Position numbers and translations under genes: made by a program. Positions 37,782-47,131 of a stretch of 64,000 nt of DNA are shown piece by piece (the stretch's first letter is position 1; the number at the start of each line of letters is the position of its first letter). Origin of the DNA: Endozoicomonas sp. Mp262 (GTDB lineage Bacteria; Pseudomonadota; Gammaproteobacteria; Pseudomonadales; Endozoicomonadaceae); contig NZ_CP092489.1 in NCBI RefSeq assembly GCF_025643335.1, forward strand, positions 4,870,581-4,934,580, read 5' to 3'. Below the pieces are notes generated by a model that saw only the letters and a list, made by a program, of their open reading frames with translations, was not told the DNA's origin and made no database searches.

Positions 37782-39808
37782 TATTTCACTCCCAGGTCAT
37801 AAGGAACCATCAACAACAGCACCAGAATAATCACCATATAAAGGCAATAAATGCGGAAGTCACCATGCTGCAAACGGCGAATGGCTTCGCCCACTCGTTG
37901 TACCAGTCGGGCCACTGGCAAAATAATCCGGTTATCAAGAAACGGCTCAGCTTGCCGGGCTGCATGGGTAGTAAACGACAACATTCTGGACAGGGCCGGC
38001 GATGGATCCAAAACCCTGCGCATGATATAAAGAGGCGCAAACATGGTTCTGAGGGTATGGGTAAAGCCGCCAGCAGTAATGGACATCCGTTGTTCATAGG
38101 CATAACCACAGGCCCACGGATCACCTTTATGGCGACGCTGAAGCTTGGGTCCCCTGAACAGGGCCAGAAGAACAACCGGAACCAGTAACATGGCTAGCAA
38201 GGCAATGGTAATAACCGGTGCAGAGAGAATCGCCTGGGTTGAATCCGCAGGTATCAGCGCCATGCCCTGATGAACGGCTACAGGTTCTACCTGAACCAGA
38301 CTGGCCGCAATACCGGAGATTACCGGGGCAATCCAGGGTGAACCCAGTCCCAGAACAATACAGAGAATAGCCAGTAACATGATGCCGAAAATCATCGGCT
38401 TTGGCACTTCAGTGGCTTTGGCAGCCTGGTCAGACCTCGGTGCACCACAGAAACAAACACCATAGACCTTAACAAAACACATGCAGGCCAGGGCACCGGT
38501 AATAGCCAGCATGATAATGGCTGCCGGCCCTGCTATTGCCTGCCCCATAAGAGCAGTCTTGCTCATACCTAACAAGGACTGGTAAATAAACCATTCACTG
38601 ACAAAGCCGTTTAAGGGAGGCAATGCTGAAATGGCCATAGTTCCGATCAGGAAGGCAATGGCCGTATAAGGCATCCGTTTCGCCAGACCACCCATTTTCT
38701 CCATATCCTTGGTATGCAGCCGGTAGATAACGGAACCTGCACCCAGGAATAACAACCCTTTAAAGACCGCATGGTTGATCAGGTGGTAAAGGCCTCCCAA
38801 CAGACCCAGAACTGCCATAGTGGTGTTTCCGGTTGCCATGCCAATCATGCCTACACCGACACCCATCAGGATGATGCCGATGTTCTCGACGGTGTGGTAA
38901 GCCAGTAAACGTTTAATGTCGTGTTCTGCCAGGGCATAGAGTACACCCAGAACGGAGGAAACAGCTCCCACCGCCAGCACCAGATAGCCCCACCAGAGAA
39001 CCTGGGCCTGCAGGAAAACAATTCCCACTTTAATAATCCCAAATACCCCGATCTTGACCATGACCCCGGACATCAGGGCAGAGCCATGGGAAGGTGCGGC
39101 AGGGTGTGCCTTGGGCAGCCAGCCATGGAGGGCGATAATACCCGCCTTGGCCCCAAACCCGAGAAACGCCAGAATAAAGATCACAGAGGCTTCCCAGACC
39201 GGAAGGTCAAGGCCATTAAATTCAGAGAAGTTAAGGCTACCGGAAGCCCGGTATAACAGGTAAAAGGCCACCATGATCAATACTGAACCGGCATGGGCAA
39301 ACATAAAATACTGCAGCCCGGCAGCCACTGATTTATCGCTCTGCTCTGCCAATACCAGGAAGTATGAGGCCAGGGACATCATCTCGAAGAAGACGATAAA
39401 GTAAAAGGCATTGTCCGAAACTACCAGGGCCACCATTGAAGCGATAAACAGGTTCATAAAGAACCCCAATGCCCAGGCACCCTTACCTTCATACTCCTTC
39501 ATATAGGCAAAGGAATAGAGCGAAGCGGCAATCACCACAATGGAAATCACCAGCACCATAAAAGCGGATAGCGGGTCCAGCCGGAGGGTAAAATCAGCAA
39601 AATAAAAGGGACTATAAACTGCAGTAACCAGAGTCTGCCCCTTCAGCAAAACTGGCGCTGAAGCCAACACTCCAGAGATCCCCCCCAGAGTGCTCAGTAT
39701 TCCCGCGAACCGTGATGCCTGCCGGTCTGAGCGATGACAAAGCAGGGAAATAAAAGCACCTGCCAGATACAGCAGAACCGAGGCCAGTAAGTAATTGAAA
39801 GCTATCAT
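37781..39808 (-). CDS. hyfB: hydrogenase-4 membrane subunit HyfB
   Basis: HyfB is the largest antiporter-like subunit, 675 residues with about 16 hydrophobic helices, matching E. coli HyfB. The conserved segments are IVFFEMMSLASYFLVL (helix 5 Glu), GFGAKAGIIALHGWLPKAHPAAPSHGSALMSG and KRLLAYHTVENIGII. The C-terminal part includes a long amphipathic region and DPWACGYAYEQRMSITAGGF, as in the HycC/HyfB branch. It lies three bases after hyfA. Confidence 0.95.
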   Translation of the reverse strand: MIAFNYLLASVLLYLAGAFISLLCHRSDRQASRFAGILSTLGGISGVLASAPVLLKGQTLVTAVYSPFYFADFTLRLDPLSAFMVLVISIVVIAASLYSFAYMKEYEGKGAWALGFFMNLFIASMVALVVSDNAFYFIVFFEMMSLASYFLVLAEQSDKSVAAGLQYFMFAHAGSVLIMVAFYLLYRASGSLNFSEFNGLDLPVWEASVIFILAFLGFGAKAGIIALHGWLPKAHPAAPSHGSALMSGVMVKIGVFGIIKVGIVFLQAQVLWWGYLVLAVGAVSSVLGVLYALAEHDIKRLLAYHTVENIGIILMGVGVGMIGMATGNTTMAVLGLLGGLYHLINHAVFKGLLFLGAGSVIYRLHTKDMEKMGGLAKRMPYTAIAFLIGTMAISALPPLNGFVSEWFIYQSLLGMSKTALMGQAIAGPAAIIMLAITGALACMCFVKVYGVCFCGAPRSDQAAKATEVPKPMIFGIMLLAILCIVLGLGSPWIAPVISGIAASLVQVEPVAVHQGMALIPADSTQAILSAPVITIALLAMLLVPVVLLALFRGPKLQRRHKGDPWACGYAYEQRMSITAGGFTHTLRTMFAPLYIMRRVLDPSPALSRMLSFTTHAARQAEPFLDNRIILPVARLVQRVGEAIRRLQHGDFRIYCLYMVIILVLLLMVPYDLGVK

Positions 39809-39811
39809 GGC

Positions 39812-40423
39812 TTAACTCTGCGCCTCCAATACAACGGAAGAGACGTCCACAGCCGCTTCTTCAGCACGGCATTTGGCTGTCTCTTTCATAGTTCCTTCTT
39901 CCACCAGGACAATAGCTTTGGTGGGGCAAACCTCCACACAGGCAGGGCCTTCCTCACGGGTCTGGCAAAGGTCACACTTGACCGCAATGCTTTTCACCCC
40001 CGGTTCCCAGGCCAGAATATCCTTACCAAACACCGCAGGGGATGAGGTGGACGGGTTGCTTGAGCGAACAGTGGAAGGAATATAAGTGTCGTATGAGTTG
40101 GCATAATCCAGTGGGCGACTGCCGTTAAAGGCTATGGCTCCAAACGGGCAGGCAATGGCACACAGGGTGCAGCCGACACAAACAGTCTCATTTAGCTGAA
40201 CCTGACCCTCTTCCCGGGTGATGGCATTGACCGGGCAGACCCTGGCACAGGGTGCATCTTCACAGTGGCGACAGGCAACCGGGGCAGTAGCATTTTCAGC
40301 CCTCATCACCCTGAGTCTGGGCTGGCTTTGCAAACCAACCGCCTTATGGGTCGTTGAACATGCGGACATGCACGTACTACACCCAATGCATCGCTGTGAA
40401 TCCGCAATAATAAAGCGGTTCAT
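39812..40423 (-). CDS. hyfA: hydrogenase-4 iron-sulfur subunit HyfA
   Basis: HyfA is a 4Fe-4S polyferredoxin that links formate dehydrogenase to the hydrogenase. The protein of 203 residues has CIGCSTCMSAC, CRHCEDAPCARVCP, CVGCTLCAIACP and CDLC with ACVEVCP. The N-terminus MNRFIIADSQRCIGC parallels HydN, its paralogue at 19505-20041. An insert near residues 105-140 follows the FGAIAFNGSRPLD segment, as in E. coli HyfA. It is the first gene of the operon, about 45 bases from a sigma-54 promoter. Confidence 0.94.
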   Translation of the reverse strand: MNRFIIADSQRCIGCSTCMSACSTTHKAVGLQSQPRLRVMRAENATAPVACRHCEDAPCARVCPVNAITREEGQVQLNETVCVGCTLCAIACPFGAIAFNGSRPLDYANSYDTYIPSTVRSSNPSTSSPAVFGKDILAWEPGVKSIAVKCDLCQTREEGPACVEVCPTKAIVLVEEGTMKETAKCRAEEAAVDVSSVVLEAQS

Positions 40424-40466
40424 AGTACTCCTATAACAGCATTGCAGTTCAAATCATTTCCAGTTT

Positions 40467-40483
40467 TGCAAAAATCACGCCAT
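40467..40483 (-). promoter_or_regulatory. sigma-54 promoter of the hyf operon
   Basis: On the minus strand TGGCGTGATTTTTGCA fits the -24/-12 consensus (TGGCACG-N4-TTGCA) with one mismatch, and GG and GC are ten bases apart. The predicted start point leaves a leader of about 30 bases before hyfA. Confidence 0.85.
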
Positions 40484-40536
40484 CTTTATATATTCTGCCA
40501 ATAAAAAGCATAACATATTGTTTTATATGTATTTTT

Positions 40537-40630
40537 TTAATGACGAAAAGAAAAAACTATTGGCTAACAGGAGCTAATATCAAGGTCTCATGCCACAAGT
40601 GACGAATATTCTGACAAATCTGACGACCAA
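40537..40630. promoter_or_regulatory. candidate FhlA binding region upstream of hyf
   Basis: TGACGAAAA at about 40540 equals one arm of the palindrome at 20606-20631. TGACGAAT and TGACGACC follow at about 40602 and 40623. The sites are 60-150 bases upstream of the sigma-54 promoter, the usual enhancer position. Confidence 0.5.
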
Positions 40631-40996
40631 TGACTAAGGCCGTAAAATGTCATTAAGGAAGTAACAGGTCAGATGCCTACAATTTTTTATCACAAGCCTT
40701 CAGCGAAAATAGCCATTAGCGAAAGGCGAAGTTATAAATGAAACGACAATTCACAGTATGCATAAAACAAAAAATCAGCTTTAGTTTAAATTCATCTAGA
40801 AATCCAGATAACAACTCCCTGTCCAACAAATTTATGATGAGACCGAGTTTGATAAAAAATGATCATCTGTGGAAAACAAGAAAAATACTCAGTGGCAAGT
40901 AAAAAAGTATAAGACTATTATTTGCATGGCCTATTAGTCAACTAAGTAACAAACAATATTCTAGCTCGGATATTTAAGCACAACTGGAGTTCGATT

Positions 40997-42292
40997 TTGA
41001 ATCATCACCTAAAACTGCACCCGTTTTTTTGTCTTTCAGTATATTGTCTATTACACATACTATTAACAACAGCGAATGCAGCTATATCAGAAATTACTGT
41101 TTCAACAAAGCCTTCTGGTGAAATTATAGTACTAGCACCAAGAGTTTACAGAGCAATGGATGAGCCTGATACCCCCCCCTGCTGCACAGATAATGAAGAT
41201 GAATTTGAAATAAGAGTTTCTCTAGATCAAAAAAGAAATATACTCGATAATCAAAGAGATGCCCTCAACTACCTTATAAAACACACTGAACTATGCCAGT
41301 GGAATAAAAGTACAAGTAAGGATGTTTTTTTAGTGATGTCTTGTGAGACTCCGAGTTTCCCTGATCTATATCTTCAATTGGTTGCCGCAAGTATGTGTGG
41401 TTTTTTAAAATCATCACAAAAAAATGAAACAGGACATCAATGGTTACAAACCCTTGAACCTGAAAATGAAATCATAAAATTAGAAGACACATTAGCCATG
41501 AATCAATTGATCTCCCAGGGAGAAATTAACAGCACTAACAATCCTTCACAAAGATTAATTGAGAGGAACCATGACGTATATTTAGAATCCCTGGATACTC
41601 ATGATAACTCACCAGTTCAACTATTACTTAAACAAAAAACCCCCACTTTATATACCCATGAAAATAATTATATTTTTTGCTCAGAATGTGAGCTAACGTA
41701 TCCATTTAGCAACCAAAGCCAGAGTAAACCTAATAAAAAAGAAAAATTAACCATATATTTAACCTCTTCTTCACCTTTAAAAGTAACTGTTCAAGTTAGT
41801 CGTCCACCAATAACACCTCCACCCGCTATGATGAGAATTAATCCACTCCCATGGGTAGAAATAAAGCAGCAAAAAAATCAGGATAAAAATAACAATGTAT
41901 TTATACCTCTGAATGGTCTTAATCCAGTTTCTACGCCTACAGTGTTCCTGATCATGCTCCCCCAAAAAATGTTTTTCCCTAAAAAACCAGCAGTCAAAGA
42001 GATACTCCCTTATCAGGGGAGCACTAACCCCTTAATTCAGCCAAAGGAAAAAGAAGAATCCTGCCTAAAAAGAGTAAAAAGACTCAAATCATTACCTCAA
42101 ACAGAAAGTGTAACCAGACGCAATAGTCGTGAAAGAGTCAGAGTTGAAAAGATAAACGAACAATTTCAAATACTAAAACAACACGTTCCCAGGAATGGAA
42201 AATCAGAAATAAGATCAAAAAAAGATATATTAAATTCAGCAATAGGATACATAAAAGAACTAAAAGATATGCTCAAACAAGATGAAGGCTAA
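40997..42292 (+). CDS. exported protein with C-terminal basic helix-loop-helix domain
   Basis: The 431-residue protein begins with a signal peptide (hydrophobic FFCLSVYCLLHILLTTANA, cleavage plausible after ANA). It has a long unrecognised middle and ends in a basic helix-loop-helix domain (residues about 373-429). The basic region is TRRNSRERVRVEKINEQF, with the ER pair that contacts E-box DNA. Helix 1 includes INEQFQILKQHV, the loop is PRNGKSEIRS, and helix 2 is KKDILNSAIGYIKELKDML. These positions follow the metazoan MyoD/Twist/Achaete-scute pattern (RERxR, then K-x-x-IL-x-x-AI-x-YI-x-x-L). A basic patch KRVKRLK near residue 352 could be a nuclear signal. The start is TTG, preceded by GGAG; no in-frame ATG is nearby. 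The domain is clear; a host-directed role is an inference. Confidence 0.85.
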   Translation: MNHHLKLHPFFCLSVYCLLHILLTTANAAISEITVSTKPSGEIIVLAPRVYRAMDEPDTPPCCTDNEDEFEIRVSLDQKRNILDNQRDALNYLIKHTELCQWNKSTSKDVFLVMSCETPSFPDLYLQLVAASMCGFLKSSQKNETGHQWLQTLEPENEIIKLEDTLAMNQLISQGEINSTNNPSQRLIERNHDVYLESLDTHDNSPVQLLLKQKTPTLYTHENNYIFCSECELTYPFSNQSQSKPNKKEKLTIYLTSSSPLKVTVQVSRPPITPPPAMMRINPLPWVEIKQQKNQDKNNNVFIPLNGLNPVSTPTVFLIMLPQKMFFPKKPAVKEILPYQGSTNPLIQPKEKEESCLKRVKRLKSLPQTESVTRRNSRERVRVEKINEQFQILKQHVPRNGKSEIRSKKDILNSAIGYIKELKDMLKQDEG

Positions 42293-42314
42293 AGGGTCAG
42301 ATGTGCGATTTTAA

Positions 42315-42914
42315 TCAAATAGTAATCACTCGCTGGCAGAGGTGTTCCAAAAGTACATGATTATGGCTGATCACCAAGACAGCCATTTCTTGCTGCTGCG
42401 CATATTGTCTCAATGCACACCAGAGGTTTGCCTGATTAATGGCATCAAGGCTGGCGGTGAGTTCATCCGCAATTATATAGTCAGGTTGAACCGCCAGGGC
42501 ACGAACCAAAGCCAGCCGGGCCAGCTGTCCGCCAGATAGCTGATGAGGGTAACGGGACAACCACTCCGGGTTAATACCAAACTGTGCCAGCAGCGATTCT
42601 GGAACTTCAGCCCCCTCATTAATAATCCGACTCATTTTCCATAAAGGATTCATAGCGGTTTCAGGATGCTGGAATAGATACTGAACAACAGAAGGCTGGT
42701 TCCCTACCGATGATATAACAGGCCTGTCATGAAGCGTTACAACACCTTCCACAGGGCTTTCAAAACCACTTAAAAAACCACCCAGTGTCGTTTTTCCAGA
42801 ACCACTTCTGCCCTGAATACCCAGCCATTGTCCTTTTTCAACAGCAAAACTCAAGCCACGAAAAAGCCATTGCCCAGACTGATAAAAGTGCCCAATATTT
42901 TCTGCCTTCAACAT
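42315..42914 (-). CDS. ABC transporter ATPase, nickel/peptide type (second)
   Basis: This 199-residue ATPase belongs to the OppF/DppF/NikE group. Walker A is GRSGSGKTT, the signature is LSGGQLARLALVRAL, Walker B is DYIIADELTASLD, and the switch His follows in VLVISHNH. It is shorter than OppF (about 330) because it lacks the C-terminal oligopeptide domain, as in NikE-like proteins. It is the last gene of the five-gene transporter and ends 23 bases from the convergent bHLH gene. Confidence 0.9.
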   Translation of the reverse strand: MLKAENIGHFYQSGQWLFRGLSFAVEKGQWLGIQGRSGSGKTTLGGFLSGFESPVEGVVTLHDRPVISSVGNQPSVVQYLFQHPETAMNPLWKMSRIINEGAEVPESLLAQFGINPEWLSRYPHQLSGGQLARLALVRALAVQPDYIIADELTASLDAINQANLWCALRQYAQQQEMAVLVISHNHVLLEHLCQRVITI

Positions 42915-42927
42915 GCCCGTATTATTT

Positions 42928-43692
42928 TCACCCCAGATTTAATCCATTCTCGGGCAAAGCCTGCCACAAAGCACGAGTATATGGATTTCGCTTGCTATCA
43001 ATAGGATCACAGCCCCCCACAGAAAACTGATCAACGCATCGCCCCTGGTACAACACCGACACCCGATCAGCCACTTTCAAGGTAGCGGGCAGGTCATGAC
43101 TAATCAGCAACACACCACAACCTTCATCAGCCAGCTGTCGCATCATGGCCAGGGATAGATTAACGGAATCCGGGTCCAGGCCATTGGTGGGTTCATCAGC
43201 AATCAGAAACCGGGGAGAGGCAACGGTGGCAGCTGCCAGTAATACCCTGCGAATCATGCCGCCAGATAGTTGATGGGGGTATTTTTTCCAGGCAGATTCC
43301 GGTAGCTGAAATCGCTTCAAGGCAGAGGCGGCCGTTTCCTTCACTTTATGCCCGGTCATTCCTGTCCGTTTTGCCGACCGTTGAACCTGGTTAATAATGG
43401 TTTTAAGGGGATCAAGCCACTCCACCGATTGAGGGATCAAGGAAAGACAGCGACCAGCAACACGGGTGAACGCTTTTCCCTCCAGAACCTGCCCATTCAA
43501 TGCAATCTGGCCACTGGCTCGGGCATCAGCTGGCAGAATTCCCATTAACCCAAGGGCAATCAGACTTTTTCCGCCACCGGATTCACCAATCAGGGCATGA
43601 ATTTCTCCTGGCTGTATCTGAAGGTCGAGACTATTCAGCACATAGTGGCCGGTCTTTGGAAAAAATACAGAAAACTGTTTAAGTACCAACAT
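42928..43692 (-). CDS. ABC transporter ATPase, nickel/peptide type (first)
   Basis: This 254-residue ATPase is of the OppD/DppD/NikD group. Walker A is GESGGGKSL, signature LSGGMIRRVLLAA, Walker B RFLIADEPTNGLD, and the switch His is in VLLISHDLP. It pairs with the second ATPase to drive the two permeases. It starts three bases after permease 2. Confidence 0.9.
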   Translation of the reverse strand: MLVLKQFSVFFPKTGHYVLNSLDLQIQPGEIHALIGESGGGKSLIALGLMGILPADARASGQIALNGQVLEGKAFTRVAGRCLSLIPQSVEWLDPLKTIINQVQRSAKRTGMTGHKVKETAASALKRFQLPESAWKKYPHQLSGGMIRRVLLAAATVASPRFLIADEPTNGLDPDSVNLSLAMMRQLADEGCGVLLISHDLPATLKVADRVSVLYQGRCVDQFSVGGCDPIDSKRNPYTRALWQALPENGLNLG

Positions 43693-43694
43693 GG

Positions 43695-44489
43695 TTATAT
43701 CTTACTACTGCCGTCTTTCAGTCGGCGGGCAGAATAATCAATCATTAATACAGCACCTAACAGGACCATACCGGGAAACAGAATCCCCCACCAAAAATCA
43801 CCCACCAGATAGGGCATGGCTTCCGCCATCATAGTGCCAATATCCGGTTGCTCCGGTGACAGGCCAAAGCCAAGAAAAGTCATGGCTGAAGCCTGGATAA
43901 TGGCATGGGGAATAATCAGGACGATACCCACCAAAAACTGGGGAGCCAGATGGGGAAACAGATGATATCGGCTAACCCACCATCGGCTCTTGCCCATCTT
44001 TCTGGATAAGCGAACCCAGTTAGTCCTTCGCACCTGCATAATTTCGGAACGCAACAAACGAAACAGCCGGGGCCAGTGAGTGAGTGCTACCGCAACAATA
44101 ACACCACGGCGTCCTCCTCCTAAAGCAAAGGAAAGCATAATTAATAGCAAGAGATGGGGAACAGAACACAGAGCATTAACCAACACATTGGTGAGATAAT
44201 CCATGACCAGGCTGAATTGGCAACCAAGAGCCATTATCAGCGCAATCATACTGCCTAGCAATGCTGACAGAAAGCCCAGCTGCAGGCTGCTGGCAATACC
44301 ATAAAGGGAGCGATTAAACAGATCCCTGCCAAGCCAGTCAGTGCCAAACCAGTGAAGAGTGGACGGGGGCTGGAATCTCGCCAGTAAATCCAGTCCATTG
44401 GCAGGTTGGGTAAAAGAGCCAATGACCACTAGCACCAGACCTGCGATAAAAACGGCAGTGGCCGGTTTCTTTCCCCTGCCCTTCAACAT
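43695..44489 (-). CDS. ABC transporter permease, nickel/peptide type (second)
   Basis: The 264-residue permease has about six hydrophobic segments and the inner-membrane permease signature ALTHWPRLFRLLRSEIMQVRRTNW, as in DppC/OppC/NikC. The start ATG at 44489 overlaps the previous gene by seven bases; the frame is open slightly further upstream from a TTG. It forms the channel with permease 1. Confidence 0.88.
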   Translation of the reverse strand: MLKGRGKKPATAVFIAGLVLVVIGSFTQPANGLDLLARFQPPSTLHWFGTDWLGRDLFNRSLYGIASSLQLGFLSALLGSMIALIMALGCQFSLVMDYLTNVLVNALCSVPHLLLLIMLSFALGGGRRGVIVAVALTHWPRLFRLLRSEIMQVRRTNWVRLSRKMGKSRWWVSRYHLFPHLAPQFLVGIVLIIPHAIIQASAMTFLGFGLSPEQPDIGTMMAEAMPYLVGDFWWGILFPGMVLLGAVLMIDYSARRLKDGSSKI

Positions 44490-45454
44490 TCCCGGCAACC
44501 TTTTTCAGCAACCCTGACATCCATTAATCTATTGATACCATCCGCCAGAAAGTTACCCAGACAAACCACAACACCCGCCAATACAACAATAGCCATTAAC
44601 AAAGGAATATCCGCATATAACCCAGCCTGAACCGCTGCCTGCCCCAGACCCGGCCAGGAAAACACCTGTTCAATCAACAGGGAGCCACCAATCAACTCAC
44701 CCAGCGCCGCCAGCTGAAAAGTCAGCACCGGAATGGTCGTATGGTGCAAGCCATGGTAAAACAAAATATCCCACACCCCGGCTCCCTGGGCCCTTGCATA
44801 TAACAAAGTTTTTGATTCCATCAGGGCCACCATTTTTTCCCGACCATGTAGAATCACAGCTGGCAATGCGGTGAACGTGAGAGCTGCTACCGGCAATATT
44901 CTGTACTTTATCGCGGTGACCGTACCCACTGTGGTGGCAAGCATCCCGGGAGGCGCCACACCTCCAGCAGGCAGTATGGGCCAACGCAAGGCAAAAACAA
45001 GTAATAACAGCATGGCAATCCAGTAACCCGGCATGGTGACATTGAACCAGCTGAAACCGCGAATTACCTGATCAACCACACGCCCCTGATAAAAACCGGC
45101 GGCCATACCCAATAGCAACCCCATCAAAGTAGACAGGCCCCAGGCAGTGGCAATCAGTGGCAATGACAGGCCAAGCCGGTTTGAAATGACACTGGTCACT
45201 GGCGCATTAAACGTCAATGACCAGCCCCAATCACCCCGAACAAAGCGCATTAACCAGTCAAAAAAACGGGTAAAAAGCGTCTGATCAAGGTGCCATTGCT
45301 CCACGATCAGCAGCCGTTGAGACTCAGAAACCACAGTTTTGCCATAGCCAAGATAGGCACTGACCGGATCAACGGGAGACAAAGCCAGCAGGCTAAAGCA
45401 GATGACCAAAATAGCAATAACAGTAAGCGACAGACGGCCAAGTGCCGGTATCAT
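44483..45454 (-). CDS. ABC transporter permease, nickel/peptide type (first)
   Basis: The 323-residue permease has the DppB/OppB/NikB features: an N-terminal helix, LLALSPVDPVSAYLG, DWGWSLTFNAPVTSVI, and the permease signature region near GREKMVALMESKTLLYARAQGAG. The ATG at 45454 overlaps the binding-protein stop (ATGA), which favours it over the upstream in-frame start. Confidence 0.88.
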   Translation of the reverse strand: MIPALGRLSLTVIAILVICFSLLALSPVDPVSAYLGYGKTVVSESQRLLIVEQWHLDQTLFTRFFDWLMRFVRGDWGWSLTFNAPVTSVISNRLGLSLPLIATAWGLSTLMGLLLGMAAGFYQGRVVDQVIRGFSWFNVTMPGYWIAMLLLLVFALRWPILPAGGVAPPGMLATTVGTVTAIKYRILPVAALTFTALPAVILHGREKMVALMESKTLLYARAQGAGVWDILFYHGLHHTTIPVLTFQLAALGELIGGSLLIEQVFSWPGLGQAAVQAGLYADIPLLMAIVVLAGVVVCLGNFLADGINRLMDVRVAEKGCREC

Positions 45455-47037
45455 AAACGAGCCTGACAACTATCGTGCCATTCCAGAATATTGGCAGTGA
45501 TGGGCCAGCCATGCTCATGGGGCTCTATACGACTCTCGCCCAGATCAAGGCAGGGATTCACACGATAAACATGATCCAGATTCACCAGCCATGCCCAAAC
45601 AGAATCTCCCTTAAAACCCGGCCCACCTTTGCCGTCATACTGGGCTTTTTGAAAGAACCGCCAGGCGTCAGCTTCCGAGCCTGAACTAATAGCCTTATCA
45701 AGCCAATGATCTACTTTTGGATTCTGATACCAGGCAGCATTGTAAAAGCCTTTACCGGCATTCCGGCTATGAAACTGCAGGTACAATTCCATGGGATCAT
45801 GACTACCCCAGCCAAACAGTACCGGCTGGGTCAACATCACCTGTTCAATACGATCCCAACCGGCAGACTTAACCTCCATCTGAATACCCAGGCGTTTGAC
45901 CCGGTCAGCAACAGCCAGTGCCAGGCCTTGCCGAATGGCATCACCACTGGCATACCAGAGTTCGAACCGGGCAGGAACCCCTTCCTTTACCCGAAGCCCC
46001 TTATTGCTGTCATATATCCAACCCGCCTTCTCCAGTAATTTGATGGCAGAACCCACCTGGTTATCCCGAAACCGGTTGGCTTGCTGATCCCAGGGCAAGC
46101 CCTCCGCCAGCCCCCAGGCTGGGTGACCATAGTTTTCCAGTAACCCGGATGCCAATAGCTCCCTGTTAACCACAAGATTGATGGCCTTGCGGATGGCAAG
46201 GTCGCTGGTTACTTTATTCCCTGCCTGACGATGGTCACCAGTGACAAAAGGCTGTTTTACCGGAAAGCTAATCCCGCGAATATCGACACTTTTTACCACC
46301 CACTCCTTCATACTTCCGAAAGGAAGGCGAGCCTGGGGAAGTGGCACTGATACCACATCAACGCCTCCGGCACGTGCCCGCATAACCAGACTTTCCTGAC
46401 TGCCAAAAAGAAAGGTGATTTTTTCAAAATCACTTTTAGCACCGTAATAATAAGGGTTCGGCTCAACAATCAGCTGCCGTCCCCGTTGCCACTGCACCAG
46501 TCTAAAGGGGCCGGAACCCACTGGCCGGACAGCATAGTTTTTATCATAAAGATGTGCCGGGACTATAGCCGTAGTAGCCAAGCGCCCCCAGAACAAACTG
46601 GAAGGTTGCTTCAGGGTGAATTGAACCTGATCATCCCCTACGGCCTCAACCGAAGACAACATGGTCAGGTCATTCCTGCCACCGCTGGTCATGATTTTAC
46701 GAAAAGTAAATACCACATCCCTGCTGGTAAGCGGCTGGCCATCAGAAAAACGTACCCCTTTGCGTAGTCGGGCATGCCAAACCAAACCATTGTCTGATAC
46801 AGTAATGTCCTCAGCCAGGTCCGGTTTTAAGTTCAGCTGATTATCCCGCTGCAGCAAGGTACTCTGGAAAAGCGGCGCGCCATACACCCCCCACCCCGTC
46901 ACCGGGTCAAACCCCTGATCAGGCTCCCCCCCCAAAGCCAGTACCAATGGCCTGGCCATCGCCAAACCCGATAATGCCAATAATAAAATAGCCAGGGAGC
47001 TGCTACGCCGGAATAACCGTTTTATCAACCAGGACAT
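45451..47037 (-). CDS. periplasmic binding protein of a nickel/peptide/opine ABC importer
   Basis: The 528-residue protein is of the SBP_bac_5 (DppA/OppA/NikA/CntA) family. The signal peptide ends near LSGLAMA. The mature start, LALGGEPDQGFDPVTGWGVYG, and the LRKGVRFSDGQPLTSRDVVFTF segment are typical; the former resembles metal- or metallophore-binding members. The substrate cannot be read from sequence. The location between hydrogenase genes and the need of Hyf for nickel suggest nickel or a nickel chelate, but peptides remain possible. It is the first gene of the operon. Confidence 0.85.
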   Translation of the reverse strand: MSWLIKRLFRRSSSLAILLLALSGLAMARPLVLALGGEPDQGFDPVTGWGVYGAPLFQSTLLQRDNQLNLKPDLAEDITVSDNGLVWHARLRKGVRFSDGQPLTSRDVVFTFRKIMTSGGRNDLTMLSSVEAVGDDQVQFTLKQPSSLFWGRLATTAIVPAHLYDKNYAVRPVGSGPFRLVQWQRGRQLIVEPNPYYYGAKSDFEKITFLFGSQESLVMRARAGGVDVVSVPLPQARLPFGSMKEWVVKSVDIRGISFPVKQPFVTGDHRQAGNKVTSDLAIRKAINLVVNRELLASGLLENYGHPAWGLAEGLPWDQQANRFRDNQVGSAIKLLEKAGWIYDSNKGLRVKEGVPARFELWYASGDAIRQGLALAVADRVKRLGIQMEVKSAGWDRIEQVMLTQPVLFGWGSHDPMELYLQFHSRNAGKGFYNAAWYQNPKVDHWLDKAISSGSEADAWRFFQKAQYDGKGGPGFKGDSVWAWLVNLDHVYRVNPCLDLGESRIEPHEHGWPITANILEWHDSCQARL

Positions 47038-47131
47038 CTATATACTCGCAGGCATTCCCGACGGGGATGCCGGGAAGGAAATAAAAGGCAAATAATGGCA
47101 GCTTACAGAAGTATTACACGACTGTAGCTGC
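47038..47131. other. gap between importer and recQ with a hairpin
   Basis: GGCATTCC and GGGATGCC (about 47051-47071) form a strong stem around CGACG. It lies just upstream of the importer gene and just downstream of recQ on the same strand, so it could end recQ transcription, though no long U-run follows. Confidence 0.4.

Larger units (their letters stand above)
40424..40996. other. divergent regulatory region between hyfA and the bHLH gene
   Basis: No gene is seen. The left part holds the hyf sigma-54 promoter and upstream half-sites with TGACGA (about 40540, 40602 and 40623). The right part is AT-rich and must hold the promoter for the TTG-started gene at 40997, which I could not pin down. 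Confidence 0.6.
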
